Position numbers and translations under genes: made by a program. A model generated the notes under the pieces. It searched no databases, was not told the origin of the DNA, and saw only the letters and a program-made list of their open reading frames with translations. Source: Eumeta japonica (Eukaryota > Arthropoda > Insecta > Lepidoptera > Psychidae). Taken from it: a stretch of 64,000 nucleotides of DNA. Below, in pieces: positions 25,011 through 37,159 of the stretch (position 1 is its first letter; every line of letters starts with the position of its first letter). Where the stretch lies: contig BGZK01000157.1 of NCBI GenBank assembly GCA_005406025.1, positions 124,001-188,000 of the forward strand, read 5' to 3'.

Positions 25011-25748
25011 AGTTCATACGTAAATACTTCCGAACCCATGTTTTTCATTTGGAAATGAAGATTAAATACATTTGTCTTCCTTTAACTGTTACATGTGGAT
25101 GAACATTTAAAAGGTGAATGGTGAACAAAATATACAACATCGTTCAAGAACGAAGGTACTTTACTTAGTTGTCATGACTTTGTCTACTTTGCTAATGTTA
25201 TTTCTCTTGTAATTGGCATAGTTTTGGAAACTAACGATAGTTATTTGTAAAGACTTTCATTTAATTTCCTTCGTCGTTTCATCTTTAGAAGTATTAATGA
25301 AACAGACTTATGAAGGAATATTTCTATAGACCGGTAGGTGCTGAAAACCAATACTGTCAGCAGTACTGTGCACATGGCTAAGAATTATGTAAAAAGTATA
25401 ACTTTAATTTAGGATTCCTTGATGAGCGAAAGGAAATAATTTTTCCTTTCTAAGAGAAATAATCTCCACTTTCGCCTTTACTCTCGTAATATAAATACTT
25501 TTGCTTTATCATGTAAAGAAAGTTTCTGCTAAGAAAGACACGAGAAATGATTTGGTATATTCTGAACGACGGCTATTAACGCTCGAATCTAATAAAATAA
25601 AAGGGCTAAGAGATTAATCAGTGATACAACTGATAATAGTTTTGATTCGATTAACCACTTTTTTCAAAAATTATTTTTTTTAATAATTAGGAGAAAATAA
25701 TAAATGAAAATAATAATAATAAATGAAGCAACCTGAAAGCCGAGCAGT

Positions 25749-27780
25749 TCAATCCCATGGGTTTTTTTCATTAACATACTGAGACACAGTATAATAGTCC
25801 TTGCCATATAACTTTCTTTTAACGATACTTTTAAATTCATAAAATGGCAAATTTTGAATTTCATCTGGGATCTAACTTTACTTAAACGGATTTTATGAGC
25901 AGAAAAATCATTCTTATGTCTAGTGTTAATGTTATGGATGTAGCTCCTTTTTTGGAACGATTCTATATGTCTCCCGACATATACCAGGTCTTTATATATT
26001 TATTGTCATGCTAAAGTTAAGATAATAATTTCATTAATTTTTTATTTGAGAGATGCCATTGATCTTAAATCATAAACAGCACGAATAGCTCCCATCTGCA
26101 GCACGAAAATTGTGTTAACATCAGCTGCGTGACCCCATAACTAAATTCCATAGGTCATGAGACGATGAAAAAAACTGACATAAACTAGTCTCGAGGTGCT
26201 TTCATTTGTAAGTCACCGAATTATTTTTACTGCATATGGTGCAAAACTAAACCTTTTCGCCAACTTGGTAATGTGAGGATTCCAACGCAACTTAGAATCT
26301 AAATTAAGACTAAGGAATAAAATCCTGTCCACAACATCCAGTATCTCATTATTGACCATTCCGTTGCCGTTGACCGGTTTAGCACTAGTCAAAGAAAATT
26401 AAAGAAGTTTTGTTTTCCTCGCATTAAGAAGAAAATTAATAATACTAAACCACTCAACTACTTGAGAGCTAGTACTGTTTACTTCGTCAAAAGCTGATTG
26501 TAGCCCATTAACCTTAAAAAGTAAAGAATTGTCATCAGCAAACAGTACAATTCCATGCGCATCTTTAAAAGGTGTTGAAGATCATTAATATAAACTAGGA
26601 ATAGAAATAGTCCAAGAACTGAATCCTGTGGTACACCCGTATTGATTGTAGATGCCGACGATCTCGTACCATTAACATCAACTCTTTGAATTCTACGTCT
26701 TAAATAAAACTCTAGAAGTGGAAGTGATGGACTTGTGACACCATAATGATATAGTTTACTGATCAATGTGTCATGATGAACGCAATCAAAACCTTATATA
26801 AATCACAAAAGCTTGGGAGGATTCACGGGACACAATTGGTGTAATTGTGTCCCGTGAAACCTCCCAGGCATCAAAAATCTGTTGAGTAAATTCAAGACCG
26901 GCTTCAATTGTTGAGCGACTCTTTGTGAATCCGAATTGTTTAACGTTCATTATGTTGTTATTGTAAAAATACCGCAATAATTGATCTAAAATGAGCTTTT
27001 CAAAAATTTTACTGAATGTTGGTAGTATTAATATCGGTCTAAACTTAGAAGGGTCAGATATAATATCGGATTCAAATAATGGAATAACTTTGCTTTTCTT
27101 CATTATATCAGTAAACACAACACAATCAACGCAATCATTAAAAATAATTACTAAGCACGAAGCAAATGCAGTGTAAGCTATTATTTTTACACACAGGTTA
27201 TCAAGTTTTTTTTTCCATTTTTATTTATTTTAATCTTTTAATAACGTCATTATAGCTGACATGAGTAAATTCAAACATAATGTCACAAGTATCAACGTTT
27301 CAGTTCAACAGACATTAAGCAAGAATGGGCGATGATTTTAAAGATTGTATAGTTGAAACTGGAATGCTAGCAAAGAATTTTTCAAAAGCAAAAGCAATTT
27401 CTCTGTCTTTGTTTAAAATTTTATCATCAATTGTTAATTGAAATTTTATATGATGGTGTATACGTTTTCTAGTTTCACTGTTAATTATATTCCAAGCAGC
27501 TTTTATCGTATCGGTGCTATTTTTTTATATTATTACTGACAAACATAGATTTTACGGCTGCACATACACGCTTAAATACCATGAAATAACATCTTATGTT
27601 ATTGGCAAAACTAACCAAATTGTTATACGACTTTTCCTCCTCATAAAGTGCGTTTAATCTACGCCTGCTATTATGAATGCCCCCTGTCGCCCAATCATTA
27701 AATGATAAAGCACTATTAACATTAATATTTTTTTGATTTAAAAACATCGCTGCATTCAGATTTGGTTATAATTAACAGCC
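25749..27780 (-). pseudogene. Family A non-LTR retrotransposon, reverse transcriptase remnant (best copy)
   Basis: Read on the minus strand from 27.78 kb. A pre-RT region (SRRRLNALYEEEKSYNNL, AAWNIINSETRKRIHHH) is followed by RT motifs SKFRPILILPTFSKIFEKLI, KQFGFTKSRSTIEAGLEFTQ, the SYHYGV-type start ISKLYHYGV, INTGVPQDSVLGLFLFLVYI, an intact FADD catalytic box (26,531-26,542), and the C-terminus EIQNLPFYEFKSIVKRKLYG, YYTVSQYV, NEKNPWD with a stop at 25,749. Gly in GVPQGS is changed to Asp and there are several frameshifts, so it is inactive. An inverted duplication at 26,814-26,866 interrupts the frame just before the DLSKAFD-type motif. The organisation fits the Jockey/CR1 group; the endonuclease ORF is not visible. 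Family assignment is from memory. Confidence 0.88.
26814..26866. repeat. 24-bp inverted duplication inside the RT frame
   Basis: Arm 26,814-26,837 and arm 26,843-26,866 are reverse complements with one mismatch, separated by GGTGT. The inner 16 bp read TTCACGGGACACAATT and its complement. On the minus strand the frame reads DAWEVSRDTI and then turns back through the inverted copy, so the duplicate replaced the normal continuation toward DLSKAFD. Confidence 0.9.
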
Positions 27781-27784
27781 AACC

Positions 27785-28165
27785 GTGTAATTTATTAGAG
27801 TCCTTAACAATGTGACAAGTTAGACAATTTTTTTTAGTACGTTATTTCTAAACTGCTCAATACGACCACAGCCAATTATGGCTGATCAAAATTGTACCTG
27901 TGAATTAGGTACGATTTTGATCTTCTGTTTTACGTTTTTCCGGAATTAATTTCCATTACTCCATACTCATTGGGGGTAGTTTAATTATAGCAAGAAGTGC
28001 TTATATTATAATTAAACTATCTATATTAAATTATAAGTAAGGCAATCGTTTAATTATAATATATCATATTATAATTATAACATAACATATTCAATTATAA
28101 TCGTTTAATTATAATGTAGCACTAACTTACTTCCATATCATAATTATAATTTAGCAATGCCTAAA
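27785..28165. repeat. Cluster of AT-rich inverted repeats
   Basis: A 6-bp stem CAGCCA/TGGCTG (27,869-27,884) is followed directly by a 16-bp stem GATCAAAATTGTACCT at 27,884-27,899 with its complement at 27,907-27,922 (one mismatch). A perfect 13-bp stem TAGTTTAATTATA lies at 27,977-27,989 and 28,007-28,019. The phrase ATCGTTTAATTATAAT then occurs twice (28,047 and 28,101) among many TTATAATTA words. It may be a MITE cluster or the 5' edge of family A. Confidence 0.6.
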
Positions 28166-28169
28166 TCAT

Positions 28170-28900
28170 ATTTGTACTCAAACTGTGATTAATGTATTTT
28201 TATTTATTAGCTTTAAATTACTCATTATCTAAATAAACTGAGTAATTATTTGTAAGTTGTATCTGTACATCAACTTTCTTTATAGAATAAAGTGAGCGAG
28301 ATTGTATCCCAATGTTATCACATATAATATAAATACTTGATAACTGAATATAACTTAGCCTAAATATTTCATGCGTCATACTGCATAATACGTCATTTTT
28401 ACTTGCTAGGCTAGAATTACTGTAGGTTTTTACTCAAGGTTTTTCACGAGCAACTTTACGTTTCCAAGTAGCTTTATTGATTGTCCGTCTTCGTGATTTT
28501 TTCGGGTCATATTTTTTCACAAATTCCTTTAGTTCGTCCATTTTTTATTACAAATATCTCATAAAAATGTTTCGTATTCGTCAATATCACTGTACAAATT
28601 CGTCGTTGTCGCCATACTGTCTTCTTTGACAGGTGATGCCAATTAAGCGCTACGATGGGTTGATTCCTTTATAGAAGATTTTGAAAATAACATATTATTT
28701 GTAACAAAATCTATTCAAAGAACATGTAATTTAAATGAATTTTGTTATCAGCGACTGAATATAGGACTCAATTCAATATGGTTTTCAAGGATTTCGTTCT
28801 CAATTCATATGTACACTTTAAAGAAAATTGAAAAAACTGTCCGAAGATATCAATATCTCGTTTTGTATGAAAATCCATTTTAGGGGGTTTTGAAATCAGA
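28170..28900. other. Anonymous stretch
   Basis: No gene or repeat recognised. The minus-strand frame at 28,768-28,956 has no known motif. Confidence 0.45.
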
Positions 28901-28904
28901 CGAT

Positions 28905-29058
28905 TCATATATATATAAAAGTTGATTTGTGTATGTATGTTCTCTAGGGATTCCAAAACGGCTGGATCAATTTGAATGAAATTTTCAGGAAATCTTCAGA
29001 TTAGCCAAGCGGGTGATGATGTGAAATTTGGTAGCGATTGGTCAAACAGATTTTTACG
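28905..29058 (+). repeat. High-copy insect-type repeat fragment
   Basis: It contains TATATATATAAAAGTTGATT, TGTATGTATGTTCTCTAGGG, CCAAAACGGCTGGATCAATT and GAAATTTGGTAGCGATTGGT. These are phrases I associate with a very common class of insect dispersed repeats (compare 6,790-6,860). Confidence 0.55.
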
Positions 29059-29064
29059 TTTTTT

Positions 29065-29450
29065 TTATATAGCATTATCGACGAGCAAACGAGCATGCGA
29101 GCTACCAGAGTGTAGGTGGTCATCGCTGCCCATGCACACTCGTGACTTCTGAGGAGTCACCAGTGCGTTGCTGACCTCTGGGTAGAAATAGTGATTTGCA
29201 AAAGGATATTTCATGCAGGAAGGTGTGGGTTGATGGAAGGAGGTTTTGGGATGACTGTAGGAGTGGGCCACCAAAACTCTCACTCACTGTACGAAACTCA
29301 ACAATCTAATTTATAATAAAAATAAGCCCAAACAAAAAATGGAAAATGTAATTTAACGCTTGTATTCTGTATGAGTGTGGTAATTACAGCTCACATACGT
29401 GCTGCAGCCAAGCTTACTATGTCATGGCTCTAGGACAATAAATGGTAACA
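29065..29450 (+). repeat. Lepidopteran dispersed repeat (GACGAGCAAACG family), copy 1
   Basis: It starts CGACGAGCAAACGAGCATGC and includes GTGGTCATCGCTGCCCATG, GAGGAGTCACCAGTGCGTTG, GGAGTGGGCCACCAAAACTC, CAGCCAAGC and CATGGCTCTAGG. The order of words is matched by the copy at 43,800-44,165. I recall the opening as part of a repeat found very widely in Lepidoptera. A minus-strand 72-codon frame inside it is an artefact. Confidence 0.75.
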
Positions 29451-29589
29451 TTGTATATTATTTTCCCTTAATTTTTTTTTTTTTTCTTGTGCATAACAAG
29501 GCAATCCACCTATAAATATTTGTTGAAACTCCGTCACATGACCGATCATATCCATTAATCAGAAGTCATCAGACTATAGATAGTTACTG

Positions 29590-29622
29590 CTGCGAGTGCG
29601 AAGCCGAGGCGGGTCGCTAGTT
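29590..29622 (-). repeat. Terminus of an insect dispersed element
   Basis: On the minus strand this reads ACTAGCGACCCGCCTCGGCT then TCGCACTCGCAGCAG. This is the ACTAGCGACCCGCC start typical of a widespread insect repeat, with most of its body unrecognisable or lost. Confidence 0.6.
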
Positions 29623-29629
29623 AAAAAGA

Positions 29630-30590
29630 AATCATTAATCAGCGATCACATATCACAACCGGAATGCATTCCTAAGTTGCGTTAAAATTTTATGCAACGG
29701 ACTGTTTTCAGGTAAAAATATAGAATACATATAAAAATGGCAGTTTGATAATTAGAAATGTAACTAATTCAAGAGCGACTTATTTTGGACAATGATATAC
29801 TGGTTCTAAAGCCTTTTTAACGAAATACTTTATCAGAGAAAAGTCTATATTAACAGTAAATTCATCCATTTTGGCGCCTTTTGCTTTGCGAAGTAAAGGA
29901 AGCCATTTTGAAGTTAAGTCAAAGTTTCAAATTACTATAAAACAAAGTTTTTAGTAAAGTAGTATTTAATATCAAAATTAAGTCATAATTTTATCTATAA
30001 ATGTCACTGTGAGAAAAAACTAAAGAAACTTCATATTTTGACAAACTGTAATATAGGACCTATACGGTAATAGGTGAACGTATTAATATTTATGCTTAAA
30101 TTACAACTCCCTTTTTTTCATGGTCGTAGGCTGGTAAAATAAATATAAAAATAGTGTTTACTAATCACACCTCAAATACAATCTTTTCTACCACATGCCA
30201 TTTTATTATTAGTACTTATTTTATTGCTGTTATTTTCAATATATTTCTTTGCACTATGAAAATTGATTTTTTTTTAATTTTCCGTAAAAATCAACGTTGA
30301 TCTATACAAAATACATTAAACTCTATGGGTTTACATGAGAGATATCTTTAACGAATAATTCGAAAAAAGAGTTCTTAAAATGACATTTGAAGTTTTTTAT
30401 AGAAGATTGATGTTTGCTACGAGGTCATCTTTTTTGCTTAAAAAACTGCGTTAAAAGCCGTAAAGCGGATCAAAATCCAACAACACGTTCAAACTCGTTC
30501 AAATGATATTGTAGTTGAAAACCAAAAACAGCTATTTTTTTAATCACTCAAGGTTTTTGAATTCATCATCAAATGAATGAAAAAAAACAC
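29630..30590. other. Anonymous AT-rich stretch
   Basis: No recognisable gene or repeat. Confidence 0.5.
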
Positions 30591-30599
30591 AGTAATAAG

Positions 30600-32690
30600 C
30601 CCGAATCAAATGGTGATTGAATTATACCAGCTTGCATCAGAAGTATTTTTGTAAAATGCATTTACATATAAAAGCAACTCCTTTCCGTAAGAATGAGTAG
30701 GGATAATTCAAATTCCATTCCCAAAAAAGCTAAATCGCAATCCGTGAATGGTTACAAAAAGATATCAATATGCAATGCAGGTTACAGAGTTTGTGTTTTC
30801 TACCTCTTAAAACTGTCAAATGAAGAAATCGAAGCTACGGACAATTATCAAGAGGCTTTTATGAAATAAATACAGTTTGACGGACGACCATTTATTTGTG
30901 GTTAGACGAATTTCAGATGAATAATTAAAGGCAGATAAGTCCATATATGTACTTCAACTCGACATAGAAAAATCGTTTTGATTCGATAGACCTTTGTGCT
31001 GTATATGACATTCTGAGAATAAGGGTCAATCCTCTATCCAGCAAAATCATGTCTTGTGTCAAAGATTACACGTCAATGCTATGGTTTGGACACAAAACTC
31101 AAAGTATCAACAAAGGTAAAAGTGTTTAATATGGATGTCCACTCTCAACTCGGTTTTTATCATTTTATTGTAAGACGTCTTAATAACACTAGAGGGATTA
31201 ATCAGTGAGGTCAGGTTAGACCAGGATGTAAAAATTAATCTCTCGTTATATTAGCATTCGCAGACGACAATATTAAAAGCGATAGCACTACAGTTTTTAC
31301 CAATATAATGAAGAAATTAAAAGATGTTTTAATATCAATGAACTTAAAATTAAATGAAACCAAGACCAGGATGTTAGTCAGAGATCCAATTAACCAGAAC
31401 ACAGTCAAACAGATACAGGAAAAAAATGGAATCCTAATAACTCCTGTGGACGCAATTACATATCTGAGCACGTACCTGACCTTCAGGTTAATTGAAGGGA
31501 CACATTAAAGGCAAGATTCAAAAAAACGATACGCAATCCCTACATCTAGAAGTCAAAAATGCACTGAAAAAACACCAAGTTGATTTAAAAAATTGTGATC
31601 TCCTCCATGACATATGATCTGAATATAGTAGTACTAACCAAATCAAATCGAACGAGACTAAGACAATACGAAAGAGAGATTCTGATAAATATGCTACAAA
31701 CCGCAAGAAAGCAACCTAGGCTGAAAACATAAGAAACCCTCAAAGGGAAAGCTATCACCAAAATCATCAAGGTCAGAAGAATATACAATATTCAACTTTT
31801 AATCTTACCAATCTCACATATATTTCACTCTCATATATGTAACTCTTCTCTAAGATATACCACAACAAAGAGAAAAATTAGACGCCCCATTTATACACGG
31901 GAAGACGCGCTTCGACAAAACTTAAGTTATCACAATAAGAACCAGAAGGAATGGGCCTCATTGGCCCAAAAGAAAACATATATTAAAAAGCCTACGGATG
32001 AACGATCCCAACTTATAGAAACAGACACGGAAATTCCTGCACTAAGTGAAGAAAATGAAGAATAAAAAATTATCGGGAGAAACAATTTGGATTTCTTGTA
32101 TATACATATGTTTGTGTATATATACACGTTATTACAATAGGAACCAAGAATAACAAAGCATATTAGGGATTAGAAAGACTGTGGATGAACTTTACCAACT
32201 TTCATTAACACCGAAAATTTGTACTAAGCAAAAAAAAATGATGTATGAAACATTAACTGAGGAAACAAATTTAAGGAAGAAGGATTTCTTAGACCACATA
32301 TTAATTTAGAATATCAGGAACCAAAAGGAATACGGCATTAGCATAGATCAACGTATAGACTAAAAGATTGCGGATGAACCACGCCAATTTCTAGAAACGA
32401 ACACTAAAATCTTTGCACCAAGCGAAGAAAACGCAGAACTGAAGACGAACGGAGGAAACTTGCTCTTTCTCACTGTATTTATTGACACATTGTAGTATCT
32501 ATTACCTATACTGACTCCAATTTCTGGCTAAAGGTTGCACGAATACTGGTTGGCTCTGCACTTCCGTCACTCCTAATCCAGACTAGAACCTATACTCCCC
32601 CCTCCCGTCCTAAAATTACGTATGTCGGGGCTTGTAACTTTCAGTCATTGCGACTGGCTAAAGGTTGTGCGATGATGATGATGAATGAAT
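30600..32690 (+). pseudogene. RTE-like non-LTR retrotransposon remnant with tandem 3' repeats
   Basis: Plus-strand RT motifs appear in order with frame breaks between them: ISICNAGYRVCVFYLLKLSN (30,750-30,830), NYQEAF, VLQLDIEKSFDSIDLCAVYD type words near 30,960, then an intact FADD box (31,257-31,268) followed by MKKLKDVLISMNLKLNETKT and RMLVRDP (31,308-31,390) and AITYL. A basic region NRTRLRQYEREILINMLQTA follows. From 31,937 a roughly 180-200 bp unit is present three times. The element ends near 32,690 with GTGCGATGATGATGATGAAT, a trinucleotide tail as in RTE-type elements. Stops and frameshifts make it inactive, and no endonuclease domain is visible. The RTE assignment is from memory of YRGISLL-type elements and the tail. 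Confidence 0.75.
31937..32490 (+). repeat. Three tandem degenerate units within the RTE-like 3' region
   Basis: Units start at GAACCAG (31,939), GAACCAAG (32,141) and GAACCAAA (32,318), so the spacings are 202 and 177 bp. Each unit then has a GGATGAAC word, a CCAACTT or CCAATTT word, a GAAA.T...GCAC.AAG word and a GAGGAAAC or GAGAAAC word. Unit 1 stays open: KNQKEWASLAQKKTYIKKPT, DERSQLIETDTEIPALSEEN. Units 2 and 3 contain stops but keep RNQ, DE..Q and SEEN-type residues. Confidence 0.75.
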
Positions 32691-32694
32691 TTAG

Positions 32695-34180
32695 GTTTTT
32701 GAACTTGAAGAGCTCAAAACGTAACCACATTTTCTAACCCGGAGAATTTGTAAAAGTACAGTGATTTACTATTATATTTATGTATATTTATATTTTTGGA
32801 CGCTTTGAGCTCGAAAGTATCCAAGAATTTCAGGGATGACCTGTTGGGTCTAATTTTTTCGAATTTTTGAGCTTAAAAACTTTTACTGAAGACAACTATA
32901 TTTTATAAATAAAGGGATTAAAAAACATATCAACAAATATAATAGCGAGAACTTTTGGAGATGGCTTGCAAGGTCATCTGTGTCTTGGATTTTTCATTTA
33001 TATATCTGTAGCTAATATATTTTTTGAACATTTTTATTCGAATTCAATGTCTACAGCTTAAATAATAGCATTTAAATTTTGATATCATACTTTGATCTGT
33101 TCAAGTGTTCGTGTGTGAGACAGTTAAAACAAAATTATATTTATTCTCATGCAAAGCTTGGTGTGCCTTGAAATGAAGTAATAAATTTTGTATTATGGAA
33201 CACAGGATAAAGTCATTAGAGAATTGGCAACGTCCTTTGAACCGATCAATTTCTCGAAATCTTATCCAAGTATTTTTTACTTAAAACTTTTAACTAAAAA
33301 TTTCTTGGATAAGATTATAAACAAAAAAGTTTATTATTAAAATCTTTGTAAAAATTTTAGAATTTATATACCGATCAAAAAAACAGCCGGAAGTAGAACT
33401 CTCACATTGGTTTATGATTAGATATTAAATAATTAAAGCAAATACTTAAAAGTTTGAAATAATTTAAAAGATATCGCATAACCGATTATAAATTCGGAAA
33501 ATTTAATTTAAATTAGAGTGGACACAATTAGATGTTTGAATGATAGGCACCATCGGTAGGCGCCTATTGTATTAAAATTTGCATGCAAGCCCACACAAGC
33601 CATTGACTATATTGATACTCATAACAGGTGAAAATTGTGAATATTGGAAGAACCTGTAAAGCTCTATCACTGTAATTTTTTATTCTAAATTTTCAGAACA
33701 CATGATTCAAAAGTTAAGAGGAGGGATCCAAGTGCCCAAATGTCTATGGAAGTTAGTAATCTGCAAAACTAAAAGCTTTAGTACATTTTTAAATTCATAT
33801 CCAACGACAAACCCATATATTTTTCATCATTCAATTTTATGTACGGAAAACTTCTTCAATAAATCTATGACGATTCATATGAGATACCTGATTGTATAAT
33901 TTGATCAGAATCGATAACGAAATGTCGAAGTTATGAGGCTATGACGTACACTAACAAGGCGTATAACTATGAGGGTTTCTTTGTTGCCTATAGTTATGGA
34001 ACCCTCTAAAACAGTTTAACATCGATATAAAAATTTATATATTTATAAGTGTTAAATAACGAACTCGAAACCAATTTTGTTATATGCCACTTATTCTTAC
34101 TATAATACAAACCTTGCACTGACCCTCTAGGGTATTATTCTAAGCTCTGTATATACTAACAAGCCACTGAATACGAATTC
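32695..34180. other. Anonymous AT-rich stretch
   Basis: No gene recognised. A perfect 13-bp inverted repeat AATCTTATCCAAG lies at 33,258-33,270 with its complement at 33,304-33,316. Near 33,966-34,010, ATAACTAT/ATAGTTAT and GAGGGTT/AACCCTC words also invert. Confidence 0.55.
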
Positions 34181-34189
34181 AATGTCAAT

Positions 34190-36230
34190 AATACACCCCC
34201 GTGCCGGTGTCTGGTAACACCCGGCAAATAATAACGAAGGGTTTCTTTATAAGGGATTTATTTAATATTTGCCCGCCCCGTCTCGTTCGGCCCCGGAATT
34301 TGAGCGTAACTCACACATTATATAGAGTGCTCACAGAATAAAATGAGCATGTGTATTATCAGAATCCGTAAGTGGACCCGTTATTTTAGCTGATTAGATC
34401 AAAGGAAAAGCGAATTTAATAAAGCTGGAGAATAATATATCAGTCTATCGGTAAAATGATGCGAAAATTACTGACGAAAAAGATGAAGCGTCGATTCTTA
34501 GTAATGATATGAAAATAATCCCGAGTCATTAGCATTGTTTGTTGTTTTCGGGAGCGAGTATTAGGTTTTTGTGCTCAAGGGCTATCGACATTAAAATTGA
34601 ACAGGAAATAGTTACCTGCACATATTAGTAGCGAATTATTTTACGTCTACGATTTATTACAAAAGCACTATATTTTTTTGTTTTATACCATCCAGACGCA
34701 ATCACGGGATTTTTAATTTATGGAGATAAATATAAAATGCATTTTCAAATTACGTATTAGCATAACACCCTGTTCATACATTATGACAAAGATTTGCATA
34801 ATTTCATATAATCCATCATATTTCTGAAGGTAAATCAAAGTTATATATCAAATTTTTATTTCTGTGCGAGATTCGATTCCTGAGGACGATTGCATATTGC
34901 AATTTTAGACATAAACACATGCTGAGCTGATTACGTCATCCGGGTGTACAGTCAACAGATTTCGTCGCTATACGTGAAGTTATATATAGCATTGAACCTC
35001 CAATTATTTTTTTTTTCAGAAGCAGCTAATTTTGTTTCTTGAGCGAGAATTTCCATTACTACGCGAAATCCAATTTCTGTAGGTATGTTTATTTAAATCA
35101 AGGCAATATATATTTTAATCTTCAGCAAGCTCATTTAGTTAATTAAGAAAATTAAGGAAATAAGGGGCCATGGATCAGCGCGGGGGCGGGATCGAGAATG
35201 AATTCGAGGCGAAAATCTTGTAGGCACTTAATTAATAGGCAATTAGTATTGTATACGGGCCGTAATAAGTACGCTTATGAGGATTGTTAAGGCCATGTTA
35301 ATATTATGTTTTAAGCGTTTGTCACTACAGAATATAAAAGCGTGCGGGGTTAGAATTCATGAAATTGAAAGAAAGAATATTTAAACAATAATTCAAGGGG
35401 TGGACTGCGGAGTGCGTGTACGTTCTAAACAGCGTTTTTATGTGATACATCCTCGTGGATTTAATATGCAGAGGCTGACACTTATCTCGAATTTTTAATA
35501 TATTCGAAAAAAATTCTTAGTTTTTTTGTTCCTTTAATAATTAATTGTTGATAAGAAAATATTCTCTTTTCATTCGAAACTGCAAATACAATATTTTTAC
35601 ACATCTTTGTAAAAATGATGATTGAATCTAAGAAAATAATTAGTTTTTTTTTATTTTTTCTAGAAAGCATTTAGTAGTTTCTTTTTTATCAAGAAGATCT
35701 TATCATGTGTTTCTCTTTCAAAATAGTAATTAATAAATGAACATTTTTTTATAATCAATTTCTTAATTATTGTACTTATCATTATTTCTTTTAATGTATA
35801 ACATTTAGGTAACCCTTAAAATAACTTATTTTATATTGTGTAGTTCAGTAAATTGTTAGTATTTGCTTACAAAATTAATAGGCGAGATCAAATAGTGCAT
35901 TTATCACTCCGGTAGTCCATTCACTACTGAGTCCATTTACTAAACATTACAATATCGCAGTTTTTGATAACTTTCGTCATTGATATAGGGGTAGTACGCT
36001 TGCTTTGTGCCGATAGTTTTGTATATTCGTAGTTGTGTAAAACGCCCGTTAATTACTATTTAATTCCATTTATTTTTTACTTTTGTTCATAAAAGAATGA
36101 CTTAGGAATCGTCATCTTCTTTTTCTGCGGAATTTAGACCTTTTCTAAGGTTCTATATTAAATTTAGAAATCAGAGAACATGCAAATTAGCCAATATTTT
36201 TTTAATTTACATTAAAATAAAAATATTTAT
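34190..36230. other. Repeat-poor stretch with short GC-rich patches
   Basis: I see no transposon protein or SINE. GC-rich patches occur at 34,200-34,300 (GTGCCGGTGTCTGG, GCCCGCCCCG) and 35,165-35,215 (GCGCGGGGGCGGGATCGAG). Homeodomain-like AATTAATAGGCAATTAG lies at 35,228. A tRNA-B-box-like GATTCGATTCC at 34,871 has no upstream A box and is not called. Long runs are AT-rich and featureless. Confidence 0.4.
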
Positions 36231-36234
36231 GCAA

Positions 36235-36320
36235 TGCATCGGACGATACGTTAAGCTGTCGGTTCGGGACGCTGTCGCCGCATCTTCGACAGCGGCGATT
36301 AGCATCCCGCGGCCCAAATT
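36235..36320. promoter_or_regulatory. GC-rich islet
   Basis: CpG-rich sequence with a potential stem (TCGCCGC at 36,275 with GCGGCGA at 36,293). It has no coding signature. The role is inferred from composition alone. Confidence 0.2.
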
Positions 36321-36654
36321 GCGCAATAGTGGAAAAATTTCAAGCTAATCAATCAATCTAATAATAATATAAAAGAAACTAATCAAAAAGAAACTGTGAC
36401 TACATATCTATGTAAAAGCGTGCAGTGGGGTAGCTCAAAACTTATACAGTAAAAACATACATAATTGAAGCGATCTTATTCAAAGGACAGAGTATTAATA
36501 TACAGGATGGAATTTATCAAGCATCTTTTCGCAAATATTCATATTCTCCTCCTTTTATAGAACATGTTTGTCAAAATAACTATAACAAAAATATATCATT
36601 GAAAATATACTTATAAATAATATAAAATAATATTGACACAACCTTCGTAAATTC

Positions 36655-36735
36655 TCGGCCAGTCGCCCTGGCGAGCGCGGCGCCGGCCCGCCGCGAGCTT
36701 GCCCCGGACACGTGACATTTCGCGCCCCACACTCG
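36655..36735. promoter_or_regulatory. CpG islet with E-box and E2F-type word
   Basis: A run of GCG/GGC-rich sequence (GCGCGGCGCCGGCCCGCCGC) is followed by CACGTG (36,709-36,714) and, four bases later, TTTCGCGC (36,718-36,725). The pairing of a canonical E-box and an E2F-type word in a GC islet resembles a promoter or enhancer. Minus-strand 64-codon frames across it look like composition artefacts. Confidence 0.35.
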
Positions 36736-37159
36736 GGCTATGCAATGTGTTATTTTGAAAAAAAATGTCGTCACTTACGTACGAATCAAACTTGTTATTG
36801 CCCAAAGTATTATTATAATGGTCTCCGATTTACCACATGTTTCCACTCACTAAACATTATATCAAAAGTCACTAAACAAGGCAAACTGAGGCAAACTATC
36901 GCATAAGTGATACTTCACGCAACTTATGGACTCGGAGTCAACAATGTTACCTCTGAAAACTGGCCAATAATAAAACATGTTTGCGTATTCGATTGCAGTA
37001 AGAGGCATTGTTATTAAGCACTTTAATATTAATAACAAACAATCTTAGTTTAAAAAACGTGAATATCGTAAACGTAACACTACAACAAAATGCTTAAAGT
37101 TCCTTAGAAGGACAATTATCGCACGTTTTCAGCTTGAATTTGCTAACAGAATGTAACAT

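Noticed and set aside
28000..28160. CRISPR-like array of ATCGTTTAATTATAAT repeats
   Set aside because: There are only two diverged copies among general AT-rich words, with no uniform spacers, in a eukaryotic context.
34868..34882. B-box-like GATTCGATTCC
   Set aside because: No upstream A box or cloverleaf; not a tRNA, and weak as a SINE.
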